Positions 1 through 11,029 of a stretch of 64,000 nt of DNA are shown one piece after another. The notes under the pieces are model-generated. The model worked only from the letters and a program-made list of their open reading frames with translations. It was not told where the DNA came from and did no database searches. Source of the stretch: Sinisalibacter aestuarii (GTDB lineage: Bacteria > Pseudomonadota > Alphaproteobacteria > Rhodobacterales > Rhodobacteraceae); assembly GCF_027923545.1 (NCBI RefSeq), contig NZ_BROH01000004.1:186001-250000 (forward strand). The letters run 5' to 3'. Every line of letters starts with the position of its first letter. Within the stretch, counting starts at the first letter, position 1. The translations under genes were made by a program, and so were the position numbers.

Positions 1-1628
<1,628 letters not shown>

Positions 1629-1723
1629 CGGCGCATCCCCTGCGGCAGCTTCCTTGCCGGTGTCATAAGGGATGGTGTGAAGCGGGGAAAGGCCCCGTCA
1701 CGCCGCAGAGGTGCGCGGTGCGC

Positions 1724-1807
1724 AAAAAAAAGACCGGGCGCAAGGCCCGGCCTAAGTCCAACAGGGAGGTAAAAGCCGATCGGAGTTGCCTCTATGATCG
1801 GCTTTGA
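1724..1807 (-). ncRNA. Candidate trans-acting small RNA, two hairpins, anti-Shine-Dalgarno motifs
   Basis: On the minus strand a perfect 10-bp hairpin (1772-1781 with 1796-1805, 14-nt loop) is followed by a 19-nt linker containing ACCUCCC. A second GC-rich hairpin (1732-1739 with 1745-1752) then runs into eight U residues (1724-1731), a classical intrinsic terminator. The first hairpin loop ends in ACUCC. A heat-shock-type promoter sits just upstream so that transcription would start almost exactly at the first stem, giving an RNA of about 80 nt. No convincing reading frame is present. Alphaproteobacterial stress sRNAs, including the Rhodobacter CcsR cuckoo RNAs, share the two-hairpin layout and CCUCC-type loops; that relationship is inference. 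Confidence 0.65.
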
Positions 1808-1812
1808 GCTTG

Positions 1813-1841
1813 ATTTATGGGCGGAATGAAAATGCTTCAAG
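1813..1841 (-). promoter_or_regulatory. RpoH (sigma-32) type promoter of the candidate sRNA
   Basis: Minus-strand sequence reads CCCTTGAA, then 14 nt after the TTGAA element, then CCCATAAAT. This closely matches the sigma-32 consensus (CCCTTGAA, 13-17 nt, CCCATNTA). The -10 element ends about 7 nt before the first stem of the putative sRNA. It could also act as a weak housekeeping promoter (TTGAAG, 17 nt, TAAATC). Confidence 0.6.
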
Positions 1842-1901
1842 GGTAAATGCTGCAATGCAGCTATGCATTTTATGCATGGCTTGCGGCGGGCAGGCGAATC
1901 T

Positions 1902-3008
1902 CTAGCCGGACGTCGCGGCTTTGATGCGGGCGAGCCTGTCGGCCATGTATTTGGCTTTCCAGCCTTTTTCAGCAGTCAAGGCGCCGTATTCCGCGGCCCG
2001 TTCCTTCAGCGCGGCGATCTCGGCGGTTGTCAGCCATGCCTCCGGTTGTAAAGGCATCCGTTCGCTCACGGCGGTGTCGGCGGCTTCGTCGAGCGCCTGC
2101 GCGAGCAGCGCCCGCCCGCCGAACCAGTCGGAATCGATTGTGGCCGCATCGCCCCGAAAGGCGCTGCGCAGCCGGGTGGCGAGGCCCTTATGCGGGCGCA
2201 GCCGCGTCGAGGCGCCACCGGCGGGGCGCAGCGTGTCGATCTGTTCGGCGAGCATCCAGCCGAGCGCATGGTGTGTCGCGCGGCCCAGATCGGGCAGGGC
2301 GCGGTGCACCACGTGAAGCCGCATCAGATCCTCGATGCCGAGGCTTTCGTTGCTTTTGTGTTCGGGGGCGAAGGTCGCCACGCCGGGGCCGAGAGCGGTG
2401 GCGATCAGATCCTTGAGCACGCTGCCCTCGGTCAGCTCCGCCCTGATCATCGGACGAACCTTGTAGGCATCGCCGAACACCGTCCGCCAGGCAGCCAGAC
2501 GGCGCGTATATTTGCGCCGTGCCCGGGCGCCGGCCTCGACCCCGTTCCAGGGGTTTTCCGCCGACCAGCCAAGTTTGATATGCTCCGCCAGGCCCGAAAT
2601 GACCCGCGGGATATGCGGGCGGAGATAGGTGGTGACGGTGAGCTGACCGGGTGCGGTCGTCAGGTGGCGGGCGAGCGCGCGGGCCAGCGCGCGGGGATCT
2701 ACCGCTTCGAGGTTTTCCGCTGAAAGAACGGTCAGATCGGCCTGTTCGGCCAAGGCGCGCCGGGCAAATCCCTTGAACGGCTCGTCGCGCACGACGCTCC
2801 GCTTGGGCTGAAAGAAGAACCGGCCGCGCTCACGCCCGGCCAGCCCGTTGTGATTGAAATGATGCTTGCCGAGCGGATAGGCGATCCGGCCCCCGGGCAG
2901 CGTCACGTCGCCGCGCGTCAGCGCATGTTGGATCGAGGTCGTGCCGGTCTTGTGATCCCCGGTATGGATCAGGAGTTTCCCCGCGAGCGGGGCCGGATGC
3001 TTCGCCAC
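1902..3008 (-). CDS. Sulfotransferase-like protein of unknown substrate
   Basis: 368-residue protein whose N-terminus (about residues 10-24) reads LLIHTGDHKTGTTSIQ, resembling the phosphosulfate-binding loop of sulfotransferase-fold proteins (KTGTTS). No membrane segment or signal peptide is evident. The start is a GTG at 3008 because a strong GGAGGAG ribosome-binding site lies a few bases upstream on the minus strand. It starts 23 nt after the stop of the upstream lysR gene on the same strand, so the two are probably cotranscribed. The fold call rests on the P-loop-like motif and general layout; substrate and activity are unknown. A decayed or non-catalytic member cannot be excluded. Confidence 0.7.
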   Translation of the reverse strand: MAKHPAPLAGKLLIHTGDHKTGTTSIQHALTRGDVTLPGGRIAYPLGKHHFNHNGLAGRERGRFFFQPKRSVVRDEPFKGFARRALAEQADLTVLSAENLEAVDPRALARALARHLTTAPGQLTVTTYLRPHIPRVISGLAEHIKLGWSAENPWNGVEAGARARRKYTRRLAAWRTVFGDAYKVRPMIRAELTEGSVLKDLIATALGPGVATFAPEHKSNESLGIEDLMRLHVVHRALPDLGRATHHALGWMLAEQIDTLRPAGGASTRLRPHKGLATRLRSAFRGDAATIDSDWFGGRALLAQALDEAADTAVSERMPLQPEAWLTTAEIAALKERAAEYGALTAEKGWKAKYMADRLARIKAATSG

Positions 3009-3031
3009 GTATTCTCCTCCGTGCCGCCGGC

Positions 3032-3925
3032 TCAGCGCTGCGCCTGGCGACGGAACTCAAAGATTTCCTCGGTCACGAAATCGCGGAAGGCCGCGACGCG
3101 CTTGGAATGGCGCAATTCCTCCGGGTAGGCAAGGAAGACCGGGATTTCTTTCGATTCGCTGAACGGCATGACCGGTTCGAGGTCGGGGAATTCCTGCGCC
3201 ACATAATCGGGCAGCACGCCGATGCCGAGGCCGTTCAGTACCGCCTGCAACACGCCGAAGTAATTGTTCACCGTCAGCAGCGACTGGATATCGTAGGTCA
3301 GCAGCTCCTGCACATAGCTGGCGCCCGCCGATACCTGCGCGGTGGTCGTGTTCATGCAGATCAGCCGGTGATGATGGAGATCCGAAAGCTGCTCGGGCCG
3401 GCCATGCGCGTCGAGATAGCCGGGCATGGCGTAGAGCCGCATATTGACGCTCATCAGCCGCTTGCGCACGAGGTCGGCCTGGCTTGGCTCTTTCATCCGG
3501 ATTGCCAGGTCGGCCTCGCGCATCGGCAGGTCGAGCACGCGCTCCTCCAGCATCAGGTCGATCTTCAGATCCGGGTGCTGTTCGTAAAGCTTGGGCAGGC
3601 GCGGCGCTAGCCAGAGCGAGCCGAAGCCGGTGGTGGTGGTCACCCGCAACTCGCCAAACACCTCTTCCTTCGAATCGCGGATGCGGGCCTCGGCGGTTTC
3701 GAGCCGCTGCGCCATTGCCTTCGTCGCGTCGAACAGAAGCTCGCCCTGCTCGGTCAGGATCAGGCCGCGGGCATGGCGATGAAACAGCGTGGCGTTGAGG
3801 CTTTCCTCAAGCGCGCGGATCTGGCGCGACACGGCGGATTGGCTGAGGTTGAGCGAATCTCCTGCGTGAGTCAGAGACCCCGCATCTGCCACCGCGTGGA
3901 AAATCCTGAGCTTGTCCCAATCCAT
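3032..3925 (-). CDS. LysR-family transcriptional regulator
   Basis: 297-residue LysR-type regulator. The N-terminal winged helix-turn-helix spans about residues 3-62 (KLRIFHAVADAGSLTHAG, then SQSAVSRQIRALEE and GLILTEQGE). A substrate-binding domain with FGELRVTTTTGFG follows at about 92-104, the usual start of the effector domain. Length is typical. It is divergent from the indolepyruvate oxidoreductase gene with about 200 bp between the starts, the classical arrangement for a LysR regulator and its target, and is followed closely by the sulfotransferase-like gene. The regulated gene is an inference from position only. Confidence 0.9.
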   Translation of the reverse strand: MDWDKLRIFHAVADAGSLTHAGDSLNLSQSAVSRQIRALEESLNATLFHRHARGLILTEQGELLFDATKAMAQRLETAEARIRDSKEEVFGELRVTTTTGFGSLWLAPRLPKLYEQHPDLKIDLMLEERVLDLPMREADLAIRMKEPSQADLVRKRLMSVNMRLYAMPGYLDAHGRPEQLSDLHHHRLICMNTTTAQVSAGASYVQELLTYDIQSLLTVNNYFGVLQAVLNGLGIGVLPDYVAQEFPDLEPVMPFSESKEIPVFLAYPEELRHSKRVAAFRDFVTEEIFEFRRQAQR

Positions 3926-4128
3926 GTTTCTACCGGAAATCGTTACCGTGAACGTTCGTATACCACGGATATGGGCACGTCATGCCAAAAGCCAAGGATG
4001 GCGGGCGTTTGTCGTTTTAGGGACACGGTTTCCGCCGCGCGGCCGGGCGCAGCGGGGCACGAAAAGCGGTTTCCCCGCCGGGCAATGCCCTCTAGCATCG
4101 CGGCCACGTCACAGGATTGCCCGCCACG

Positions 4129-7100
4129 ATGACCAGACAGGCCCACAGCCTCGACGAGCGCTTCGACCTGAGCGCAAGCCCGGTGCTGATCACCGGCACC
4201 CAGGCGCTGGTGCGGCTGGTGCTGATGCAAAAGGCGCGGGATGAGGCGGCAGGGCTGAATACGGGCGGCTACGTGACCGGCTATCGCGGCTCGCCGCTCG
4301 GCTCGGTCGATAGCTGGATGGTGCGCAAGGCGGCGGCGCTGGAGGCGGCGGATATCCGGTTTCAGCCGGCGCTGAACGAGGATCTTGCCGCCACCGCGCT
4401 CTGGGGCAGCCAGCAGGCCGGGCTGCGCGGCGAAGGGCGCTTCGATGGCGTCTTCGGCCTGTGGTACGGCAAGGGGCCGGGGGTGGATCGTTCTGGCGAT
4501 GTGATGCGCCACGTCAACATGGCCGGCACCGCGCCCCATGGCGGCGTGCTGATGGCGATGGGCGACGACCACACCGGCGAAAGCTCCACCGTGGTCCATG
4601 CCTCCGACACCGCCGCGATTGATGCGGGAATGCCTGTGCTTTCCCCCGCCGGGGTGCAGGAGGTGCTGGATTACGGGCTCTATGGCTGGGCGCTCAGCCG
4701 CTTCGCCGGGCTCTGGGTCGGGCTGAAGCTGATCAAGGATACTGTCGAGAGCACGGCGGTGGTGGACGGGCGGGTGGACCGGATGACCTTCGTCACGCCG
4801 GAGATCGACATGCCCGAGGGCGGGCTGCATATCCGGCTGGTGGATGACCGGGTGCCGCAGGAGCCGCGCCTGCACCGTTACAAGATCCCCGCCGCCGAAG
4901 CCTTCGCCCGCGCCAACCGGATCGACAGGCGCGGGCTCGGCCAGCCGGGGGCGAAGATCGGCTTCGTCGCGGCGGGCAAATCCTGGCTCGACCTGGCCCA
5001 TGCGCTCGACCTCCTCGGGATCGGCGAGGACGAGGCGACCCGCCTTGGGGTGACGGCCTACAAGATCGGCCAGGTCTGGCCGCTCGACCGGCAGAGCTTT
5101 GCCGACTGGGCCGACGGGCTCGACCTCATCGTTCTGGTCGAGGAGAAACGCAAGATCATCGAAGGGCAGGTGAAAGACCTGCTGTTCGGCCGGCCCGGCC
5201 TGCGGGTGCTCGGCGCGCGCGATGCGGACGGGGCGGAGCTGTTTCCCGCGCATGGCGTGCTCGATCCGGTCACCATCGGGCTGAAGCTCGCCGCGCTGAT
5301 CGAGGCCGAGGGCCGTGGCTCCGGCCGGCTCGCCGCCGCCCGCGCCACGCTGGCCGAGGCGGCCCAGCCCGACAATGCCCCGGCGCTCGCCGCCCGGCTG
5401 CCCTATTTCTGCTCCGGCTGCCCGCACAATACCTCCACGAAGCTCCCCGAAGGCTCGCGCGCCTATGCCGGGATCGGCTGCCACTACCTCGTGCAGCACA
5501 TGGACCGCGAGACGCTGGGCTTCACCCAGATGGGCGGCGAGGGGGCGAACTGGATCGGCGAGGCGCCGTTTTCCACCACCGGGCATGTCTTCGTGAACAT
5601 GGGCGACGGCACCTATAATCATTCCGGCCTGATGGCGATCCGCGCGGCCATCGCGGCGGGCACCACGATGACCTACAAGATCCTCTATAACGACGCGGTG
5701 GCGATGACCGGCGGGCAGGGCAACGATGGCGGGCTGGACGCGCCGAAGATCGCCCGCGAGATGCTGGCCGCCGGCGCAGCGAAGGTGGTGCTGGTCTATG
5801 ACCCGAAGGAAGAGATCGACCTTGCCGCCTTCCCCCGCGAGGTGGCGCGCCACAGCCGGGACGAGTTGATCGGCGTTGAGGAAAGCTTGCGCGATATCAA
5901 GGGGGTAACGGTCCTTCTTTACGCGCAGACCTGCGCCGCCGAAAAGCGCCGCCGCCGCAAGCGCGGCACCTTCCCCGATCCCGACCGGCGGGTCTTCATC
6001 AACGCCGATATCTGCGAGGGCTGCGGCGATTGCGGCGTGCAGTCCAATTGCGTCTCGATCCTGCCGGTGGACACCGAGCTTGGCCGCAAACGCGCCATCG
6101 ACCAATCCGCTTGCAACAAGGACTTCTCCTGCCTGAACGGATTCTGCCCCTCCTTCGTCACGGTGGAGGGCGGCACCCCGCGCCGCGAGGCGGCCGAGGC
6201 GCTCGATCTTCCCGCCATGCCGGAGCCGGACCTCCCCGCGATTTCAGGCACATGGAATACGATCGTCACCGGCGTGGGCGGCAAGGGGGTGGTGACCATC
6301 GGCGCGATCATGGCGCAGGCCGCGCATCTCGACGGGCGCGGGGCGGCGCTGATCGACATGACCGGGATCGCCCAGAAAGGCGGCGCGGTGACGGTGCATC
6401 TGCGCATCGCGGCACGGCCCGAAGACATCACCGCGATCCGGGTGGCGGCGGGCGAGGCCGATGCCCTGATCGGTGGCGATCTGGTGGTGTCGGCCAGCCC
6501 GACCACGCTCGCGCTCACCCGCACGGGGCGCAGCGGCGCGGTGGTGGACGGGCATGACACGATCACCGGCGCCTTCACCCGCGATCCTGATTTTCGCATT
6601 CCAAACGACCGTTTGGCGCTGGCTCTTGAGGCACGGCTCAAGGACCGGCTCAGGCTGTTCGACGCCTCGGAACTGGCCCGCCTGCTGATGGGCGACAGCC
6701 TCTATTCCAACATGATGGTGCTGGGCGCGGCCTGGCAATGCGGGCTGGTGCCGATCGGCCATGCGGCGCTGATGGAGGCAATCGCGCTCAACGGGCAGGC
6801 CGTCGAGGCCAATGCCCGCGCCTTTGAACTGGGCCGCTGGGCCATGCTGCATCCGCAGGCGGCTGCGGCGCGGATCGCCGGGCCTTCGATGGCGCAGCCG
6901 AACAGCCTGGCGGACAAGATCGCGTTCCGTGCCGACCACCTCACCGCCTATCAGGGCAAGGCGCTGGCCGGGCGCTACCGCGAGCGGGTCGGGGCCGCGC
7001 CCGAGCCGGTCCGGGCAGCGGTGGCGGAGGGCTATCATAAGCTCCTGGCCTACAAGGATGAATACGAGGTTGCCCGGCTGATGGGCGAGACCCGGGCAAA

Positions 7101-7524
7101 GGCCGAAGCGCTGTTCGAGGGCGATCTGCGCCTGTCGCTTCACATGGCGCCGCCGATCCTCAGCCGCACCGGCCCCGATGGCCGCCCGGTGAAGCGCCGC
7201 TTCGGCGCCTGGCTCCTGCCGCTGATGGGCCTCCTGAAACACTTCAAAACCCTGCGCGGCACGCCGTTCGATCCGTTCGGCTACAGTGCCGAGCGCAAGC
7301 TGGAGCGGATGCTGATCCGGCAATACGAGACCGATCTGGACGAGATCGCCGCCGGGCTGACCCCGGCCACCGAAGAGATCGCCCGCGAACTCCTGCGCCT
7401 GCCGCTCACCATTCGCGGCTTCGGCCCGGTGAAGGCGGCCAATGCGGTGGCGGCCGGGGCGCGGCGGGCGGAGCTTCTTGCGGCATTCCGGGCCGGCGGT
7501 GCGCTGGCGAAGGCGGCGGAGTAG
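4129..7524 (+). CDS. Indolepyruvate ferredoxin oxidoreductase, single-chain form
   Basis: Large fused 2-oxoacid:ferredoxin oxidoreductase (about 1131 residues) that oxidatively decarboxylates aryl pyruvates from aromatic amino acid breakdown to acyl-CoA, passing electrons to ferredoxin. Domains in order: N-terminal pyruvate-binding domain, CSGCPHNT cysteine motif (about 428), TPP-binding motif GDGTYNHSG (about 492), a ferredoxin-like CEGCGDCGVQSNC cluster (about 629) with a further Cys-rich segment, and a gamma domain starting GVGGKGVVTIG (about 714). All parts of the alpha and beta subunits are in one chain, as is usual in proteobacteria. I prefer ATG 4129 to the TTG at 4117. The stop is 3 nt before the convergent ABC-F gene. 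Confidence 0.94.
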   Translation: MTRQAHSLDERFDLSASPVLITGTQALVRLVLMQKARDEAAGLNTGGYVTGYRGSPLGSVDSWMVRKAAALEAADIRFQPALNEDLAATALWGSQQAGLRGEGRFDGVFGLWYGKGPGVDRSGDVMRHVNMAGTAPHGGVLMAMGDDHTGESSTVVHASDTAAIDAGMPVLSPAGVQEVLDYGLYGWALSRFAGLWVGLKLIKDTVESTAVVDGRVDRMTFVTPEIDMPEGGLHIRLVDDRVPQEPRLHRYKIPAAEAFARANRIDRRGLGQPGAKIGFVAAGKSWLDLAHALDLLGIGEDEATRLGVTAYKIGQVWPLDRQSFADWADGLDLIVLVEEKRKIIEGQVKDLLFGRPGLRVLGARDADGAELFPAHGVLDPVTIGLKLAALIEAEGRGSGRLAAARATLAEAAQPDNAPALAARLPYFCSGCPHNTSTKLPEGSRAYAGIGCHYLVQHMDRETLGFTQMGGEGANWIGEAPFSTTGHVFVNMGDGTYNHSGLMAIRAAIAAGTTMTYKILYNDAVAMTGGQGNDGGLDAPKIAREMLAAGAAKVVLVYDPKEEIDLAAFPREVARHSRDELIGVEESLRDIKGVTVLLYAQTCAAEKRRRRKRGTFPDPDRRVFINADICEGCGDCGVQSNCVSILPVDTELGRKRAIDQSACNKDFSCLNGFCPSFVTVEGGTPRREAAEALDLPAMPEPDLPAISGTWNTIVTGVGGKGVVTIGAIMAQAAHLDGRGAALIDMTGIAQKGGAVTVHLRIAARPEDITAIRVAAGEADALIGGDLVVSASPTTLALTRTGRSGAVVDGHDTITGAFTRDPDFRIPNDRLALALEARLKDRLRLFDASELARLLMGDSLYSNMMVLGAAWQCGLVPIGHAALMEAIALNGQAVEANARAFELGRWAMLHPQAAAARIAGPSMAQPNSLADKIAFRADHLTAYQGKALAGRYRERVGAAPEPVRAAVAEGYHKLLAYKDEYEVARLMGETRAKAEALFEGDLRLSLHMAPPILSRTGPDGRPVKRRFGAWLLPLMGLLKHFKTLRGTPFDPFGYSAERKLERMLIRQYETDLDEIAAGLTPATEEIARELLRLPLTIRGFGPVKAANAVAAGARRAELLAAFRAGGALAKAAE

Positions 7525-7527
7525 GGG

Positions 7528-9375
7528 CTAGCCGCCCGCCGCATCCAGCTTTTCCTGCGCGCCGATCCAGAGCGCCTCGGCCCGGTCGAGCCCCTCCATC
7601 ACCTCGGCGTATTTCTTCTGCCAGACCTCGATCTCGCCGGCGCGGCCGGGCTCGTAGAGCTCCGGGTCAGCCAGCTTTTCGGCCAGCCGCCCGCGCATCT
7701 CCTCAAGCTTTTCCACCCGCACCTCGCATTTACGCAACTCGGCACGCAGCGCCAGAAGCGCGCTCCGGTCGGGCTTCCTCGGCTGGTCCCGGGGCTTTTC
7801 GGCCTTCGCGGGCGCATCGCTCGTCAGCAGCAGCTTGCGGTAGGCGTCGAGATCGTCCTCGAACGGCACCACCCGCCCGCCCTTCACCAGCCAGAGCCGG
7901 TCGGCGACGAGGCTGAGCAGGTGCATGTCGTGGCTGACCAGCACCACCGCGCCGGAATATTCCGTGAGCGCCTCCACCAGCGCTTCGCGGCTTTCGATAT
8001 CGAGATGGTTGGTCGGCTCGTCGAGGATCAAGAGATGCGGCGCGTCCAGCGTGGCCAGCAGCAGCGTCAGCCGCGCCTTCTGCCCGCCCGAGAGCTTCGC
8101 CACCAGCGTCTCGGCCTGCTCGGCCATCAGCCCGAAGCCCGACAGCCGCGCGCGCCACTTTGCCGGGCCTTCGCCGGGGCGCAGCCGCCTAAGCGTGTCG
8201 AGCGGCGTCTCCTCCGGGCGCAGCACATCCATCTGGTGCTGGGCGAAATAGCCGATCCTGAGTTTGGAACTGCGGGTGATCCGGCCCGAAAGCGGGTCAA
8301 GCTCGCCGGCGATCAGCTTCGACAGCGTCGACTTGCCCTCGCCATTGCGCCCCAGAAGCGCGATCCGGTCGTCCTGGTCGATCCGCAGATCGAGCCGCGA
8401 GAGCACCGCGCGCCCGTCATAACCCACGCTCGCCCCTTCCATGTTGACGATGGGGGGCGACAGCTCCTCCGGTTCGGGGAAGGAGAACTTGCGCAAGGCC
8501 GCCTCCTGCGGCAGCGCCACGAATTTCAGCCGCTCGATCATCTTCAGCCGGCTCTGCGCCTGCTTGGCCTTCGATTCCTTGTAGCGGAACCGGTCGACGA
8601 AACTTTGCAGATGCGCGCGCCGCGCCTCGGCCTTGCGGTTCTCGGCCTCTGCCACGGCGAGCCGCGCCGCGCGGGTTTCGGCGAAGGTGTCGTAGGGCCC
8701 GGAATAATAGCTGAGTTTGCGGTCTTCGAGATGCAGGATGCCGGTGACCGCGCGGTTGAGCAGGGCACGGTCATGGCTGACGATGATCACCGTATGCGGA
8801 TAACGCGCGAGGTAGCTTTCCAGCCACAGCGCGCCTTCGAGGTCGAGATAATTGGTCGGCTCGTCGAGCAAGAGCAGATCGGGCTGCGAGAACAACACCG
8901 CCGCCAGCGCCACCCGCATCCGCCAGCCGCCGGAGAAATCGGCGCAGGGCCGGCTCTGGTCGGCATCGTCGAAGCCGAGCCCCTTCAGGATCGAGGCCGC
9001 CCGCGCCTCAGCCGACCAGGCGTCGATATCGGCCAGCCGGGTCTGGATCTCGGCGATCCGGTGGGCATCGGTCGCCACCTCGTTCTCGGCCATCAGTGCG
9101 GCGCGTTCGGTATCGGCGGCGAGCACCGTGTCGATCAGGCTCTCGTCCGTCGCCGGCGCTTCCTGCGCCACCCCGCCGATCCGCGCGCCCTTCGGCACCG
9201 AGATCGCGCCGGTCTCCAGCGTCAGCTCGCCCCGGATCAGCCGAAACAGCGTGGTCTTGCCGGTGCCGTTGCGCCCGACCAGGCCCACCTTGTGGCCTTC
9301 CGGGATCACGGCGCTGGCATGCTCGATCAGCGGCCGGCCCTCGATGGAAAATGAGATATCGTCGATGCGCAACAT
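7528..9375 (-). CDS. ABC-F family ATPase (YheS/EttA-like, ribosome-associated)
   Basis: 615-residue cytoplasmic protein with two ABC domains and no membrane segment, so not a transporter. First Walker A GRNGTGKT at about 34-41 with signature [15 protein letters not shown]; second Walker [10 protein letters not shown] at about 340 with signature [14 protein letters not shown]; Walker B and LDEPTN are present in both halves. An Arg/Lys-rich linker between the domains and a Lys/Glu-rich C-terminal coiled coil are typical of ABC-F translation factors that bind the ribosomal E site. ATG 9375 is preceded by GGGAGGGG, so the longer upstream reading frame is rejected. The best guess is the YheS group; the exact subfamily is uncertain. 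Confidence 0.93.
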   Translation of the reverse strand: MLRIDDISFSIEGRPLIEHASAVIPEGHKVGLVGRNGTGKTTLFRLIRGELTLETGAISVPKGARIGGVAQEAPATDESLIDTVLAADTERAALMAENEVATDAHRIAEIQTRLADIDAWSAEARAASILKGLGFDDADQSRPCADFSGGWRMRVALAAVLFSQPDLLLLDEPTNYLDLEGALWLESYLARYPHTVIIVSHDRALLNRAVTGILHLEDRKLSYYSGPYDTFAETRAARLAVAEAENRKAEARRAHLQSFVDRFRYKESKAKQAQSRLKMIERLKFVALPQEAALRKFSFPEPEELSPPIVNMEGASVGYDGRAVLSRLDLRIDQDDRIALLGRNGEGKSTLSKLIAGELDPLSGRITRSSKLRIGYFAQHQMDVLRPEETPLDTLRRLRPGEGPAKWRARLSGFGLMAEQAETLVAKLSGGQKARLTLLLATLDAPHLLILDEPTNHLDIESREALVEALTEYSGAVVLVSHDMHLLSLVADRLWLVKGGRVVPFEDDLDAYRKLLLTSDAPAKAEKPRDQPRKPDRSALLALRAELRKCEVRVEKLEEMRGRLAEKLADPELYEPGRAGEIEVWQKKYAEVMEGLDRAEALWIGAQEKLDAAGG

Positions 9376-9416
9376 GGCCCCTCCCTGCCGCAACCGCGCG
9401 GGAGCGTCAATTCCCC

Positions 9417-9479
9417 CTTCATCTTGCCGGAAATATCCCGGGGGTGTGGGGGCAGCGCCCCCACGCCGGTCGGACCGGC
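9417..9479 (-). repeat. REP-like dispersed palindromic element, copy A
   Basis: Between the ABC-F gene and ndk. On the minus strand it comprises a perfect 7-bp hairpin (9465-9479), an 8-bp hairpin GTGGGGGC/GCCCCCAC (9446-9464) and the tail CCCGGGATATTTCCGGCAAG. Matching copies lie near 18.8, 22.3 and 40.5 kb. Confidence 0.75.
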
Positions 9480-9576
9480 GCAAGCCGGTTCGAAACCCTT
9501 TCCATCACCGCCGCCCCATGTTAGCAGGCGCGCGAGATTCCCCGGGCATTGCCCGCAGACGATAAAGAGGACCGAC

Positions 9577-9999
9577 ATGGCCATTCAACGCACCTTCTCC
9601 ATCATCAAGCCCGACGCCACCAAGCGTAACCTCACCGGCGCGATCAACGCCAAGATCGAGGCCGCCGGCCTGCGCATCATCGCGCAGAAGCGCATCCGCA
9701 TGACGCAAGCCCAGGCCGAGACCTTCTACGGCGTCCACAAGGACCGCCCCTTCTTCGGCGAGCTGGTCGAATTCATGATCTCCGAGCCGGTGGTGGTGCA
9801 GGTGCTCGAAGGCGAAAACGCCATCGCGAAATACCGCGACGTGATGGGCGCCACCAACCCCGAGCAGGCCGACGAAGGCACCATCCGCAAGGAATTCGCC
9901 CTCTCGGTCGGCGAAAACTCGGTGCATGGCTCCGACGCGCCGGAAACCGCGGCCGTCGAGATCGCCTATTTCTTCTCGGGCCTCGAACTGGTCGGCTGA
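9577..9999 (+). CDS. ndk: Nucleoside diphosphate kinase
   Basis: 140-residue housekeeping enzyme that transfers the gamma phosphate of ATP to nucleoside diphosphates through a phosphohistidine. The catalytic His is H117 in the signature NSVHGSD, and the N-terminal nucleotide-binding segment FSIIKPDA is intact. Length is the family standard. The ATG at 9577 follows an AAAGAGG ribosome-binding site; the longer upstream frame overlaps a repeat and is not used. It stands alone and is followed by a strong intrinsic terminator. Divergent from the ABC-F gene. Confidence 0.98.
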   Translation: MAIQRTFSIIKPDATKRNLTGAINAKIEAAGLRIIAQKRIRMTQAQAETFYGVHKDRPFFGELVEFMISEPVVVQVLEGENAIAKYRDVMGATNPEQADEGTIRKEFALSVGENSVHGSDAPETAAVEIAYFFSGLELVG

Positions 10000-10024
10000 A
10001 CCAGCCACACCGATCCGACAGACG

Positions 10025-10050
10025 GGCCGCTCCCCGGGGGCGGCCTTTTT
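10025..10050 (+). terminator. Intrinsic terminator of ndk
   Basis: GGCCGC (10025-10030) pairs with GCGGCC (10040-10045) across a 9-nt C/G-rich loop that can extend the stem, followed by five T residues (10046-10050). It lies about 25 nt after the ndk stop. Confidence 0.85.
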
Positions 10051-10087
10051 CGTTGCGGTGCCGGGGCTATGTGATCCGTTTCCCGCG

Positions 10088-11008
10088 CTAGCGGAAACGT
10101 GAGAAAAAGCTCCAGACCGCCGCCGTGCCGTCGATCTCGCGGGTGGTGTCGCCGGTGATGGGCTGGATCGGCCCGCCATTTGGCCAGCGGTGGCCGGCGC
10201 CCTCGATCCGGTAACCTTCCACGGCGCGGCCGCCTGCGCAGCCATACCAGCCGACGCGGCGCACGCTGGTGCCATCGTCCTTTTCGTCCCAGTTGCGCGT
10301 TTCGGGGGCGCCGGAACAGCCGTTCAGCCGGGCAAAGAGCTGTACCGTCTCGTCATGCCCGCGCAGCCGCATCAGGGCCAGCGGACCCGACGGCACCTGG
10401 CCGCCCTCATAGGGCACCACCCGGTCGTCGCTGCCATGGATCATCAACACGCCATGCGGCGGGCGGCGGGTGCAATCGTCGGCCAGCAATTCGGGCAGCT
10501 GCGAGGCCACCGTGGCCACGGCGCGAAACAGGCCGGGGCGCTTGCAGGCATAGGAAAAGCCGATCATGCCGCCCTGCGAGAAGCCGACAAGAAAGATCCG
10601 GCGCGGGTCGATCTCCGCCCGCTTGCGGATATCGGCCATCATCCAGTCGAGATAGGCCAGATCGTCGCGCTGCGGCCGCAGCCGTTCGGCCCCCACGCCT
10701 TCGCCAATATTCCACACCCGGCCCCAGGCGGAGGGGTAGGCGACGACGAACCCGTATTGCTCGGCAAAGACGTCGAGCCGCCCGCGCGCCAGATGGTCGC
10801 GCATCGACGAGCCGTCCTCCAGCAGCCCATGCACCGCCACCACCAGCGGTGCCGGGCCGCTAAGGCCCTTCGGCACGGTCAGCATGTAATGGCGTTCGAG
10901 GTCGTCGCGTTCGGTGGTGATCGTCCGGGTCTCGCCGGCGGCGGGCCCGGTGACGAGGCTGGCAATCAGCAGGACAACGGGCAGAACATGGGAGAGGGCG
11001 TGTATCAT
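10088..11008 (-). CDS. Secreted PHB-depolymerase/feruloyl-esterase-type serine hydrolase
   Basis: 306-residue alpha/beta hydrolase with an N-terminal signal peptide (hydrophobic stretch at about 8-20, likely cleavage after Ala24 in TGPAAGE), so probably periplasmic or exported. The catalytic triad is visible: Ser144 in GFSQGG, Asp194 or 195 in HGSDDRVVPY and His273 in GAGHRWPNG; the oxyanion region VVAVHGLLEDG is at about 57-66. This matches the LpqC/poly(3-hydroxybutyrate) depolymerase-like family. A pair of Cys residues near 231 and 257 could form a disulfide. No neighbour hints at the substrate. Confidence 0.86.
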   Translation of the reverse strand: MIHALSHVLPVVLLIASLVTGPAAGETRTITTERDDLERHYMLTVPKGLSGPAPLVVAVHGLLEDGSSMRDHLARGRLDVFAEQYGFVVAYPSAWGRVWNIGEGVGAERLRPQRDDLAYLDWMMADIRKRAEIDPRRIFLVGFSQGGMIGFSYACKRPGLFRAVATVASQLPELLADDCTRRPPHGVLMIHGSDDRVVPYEGGQVPSGPLALMRLRGHDETVQLFARLNGCSGAPETRNWDEKDDGTSVRRVGWYGCAGGRAVEGYRIEGAGHRWPNGGPIQPITGDTTREIDGTAAVWSFFSRFR

Positions 11009-11029
11009 CCGGCAGATTTATGTAGCGGG

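Noticed and set aside
3943-6105. 720-codon open frame antisense to the indolepyruvate oxidoreductase gene
   Set aside because: Shadow of a GC-rich coding strand: the opposite strand has an intact recognised enzyme, and the antisense product is His/Arg/Gly-rich without any motif.
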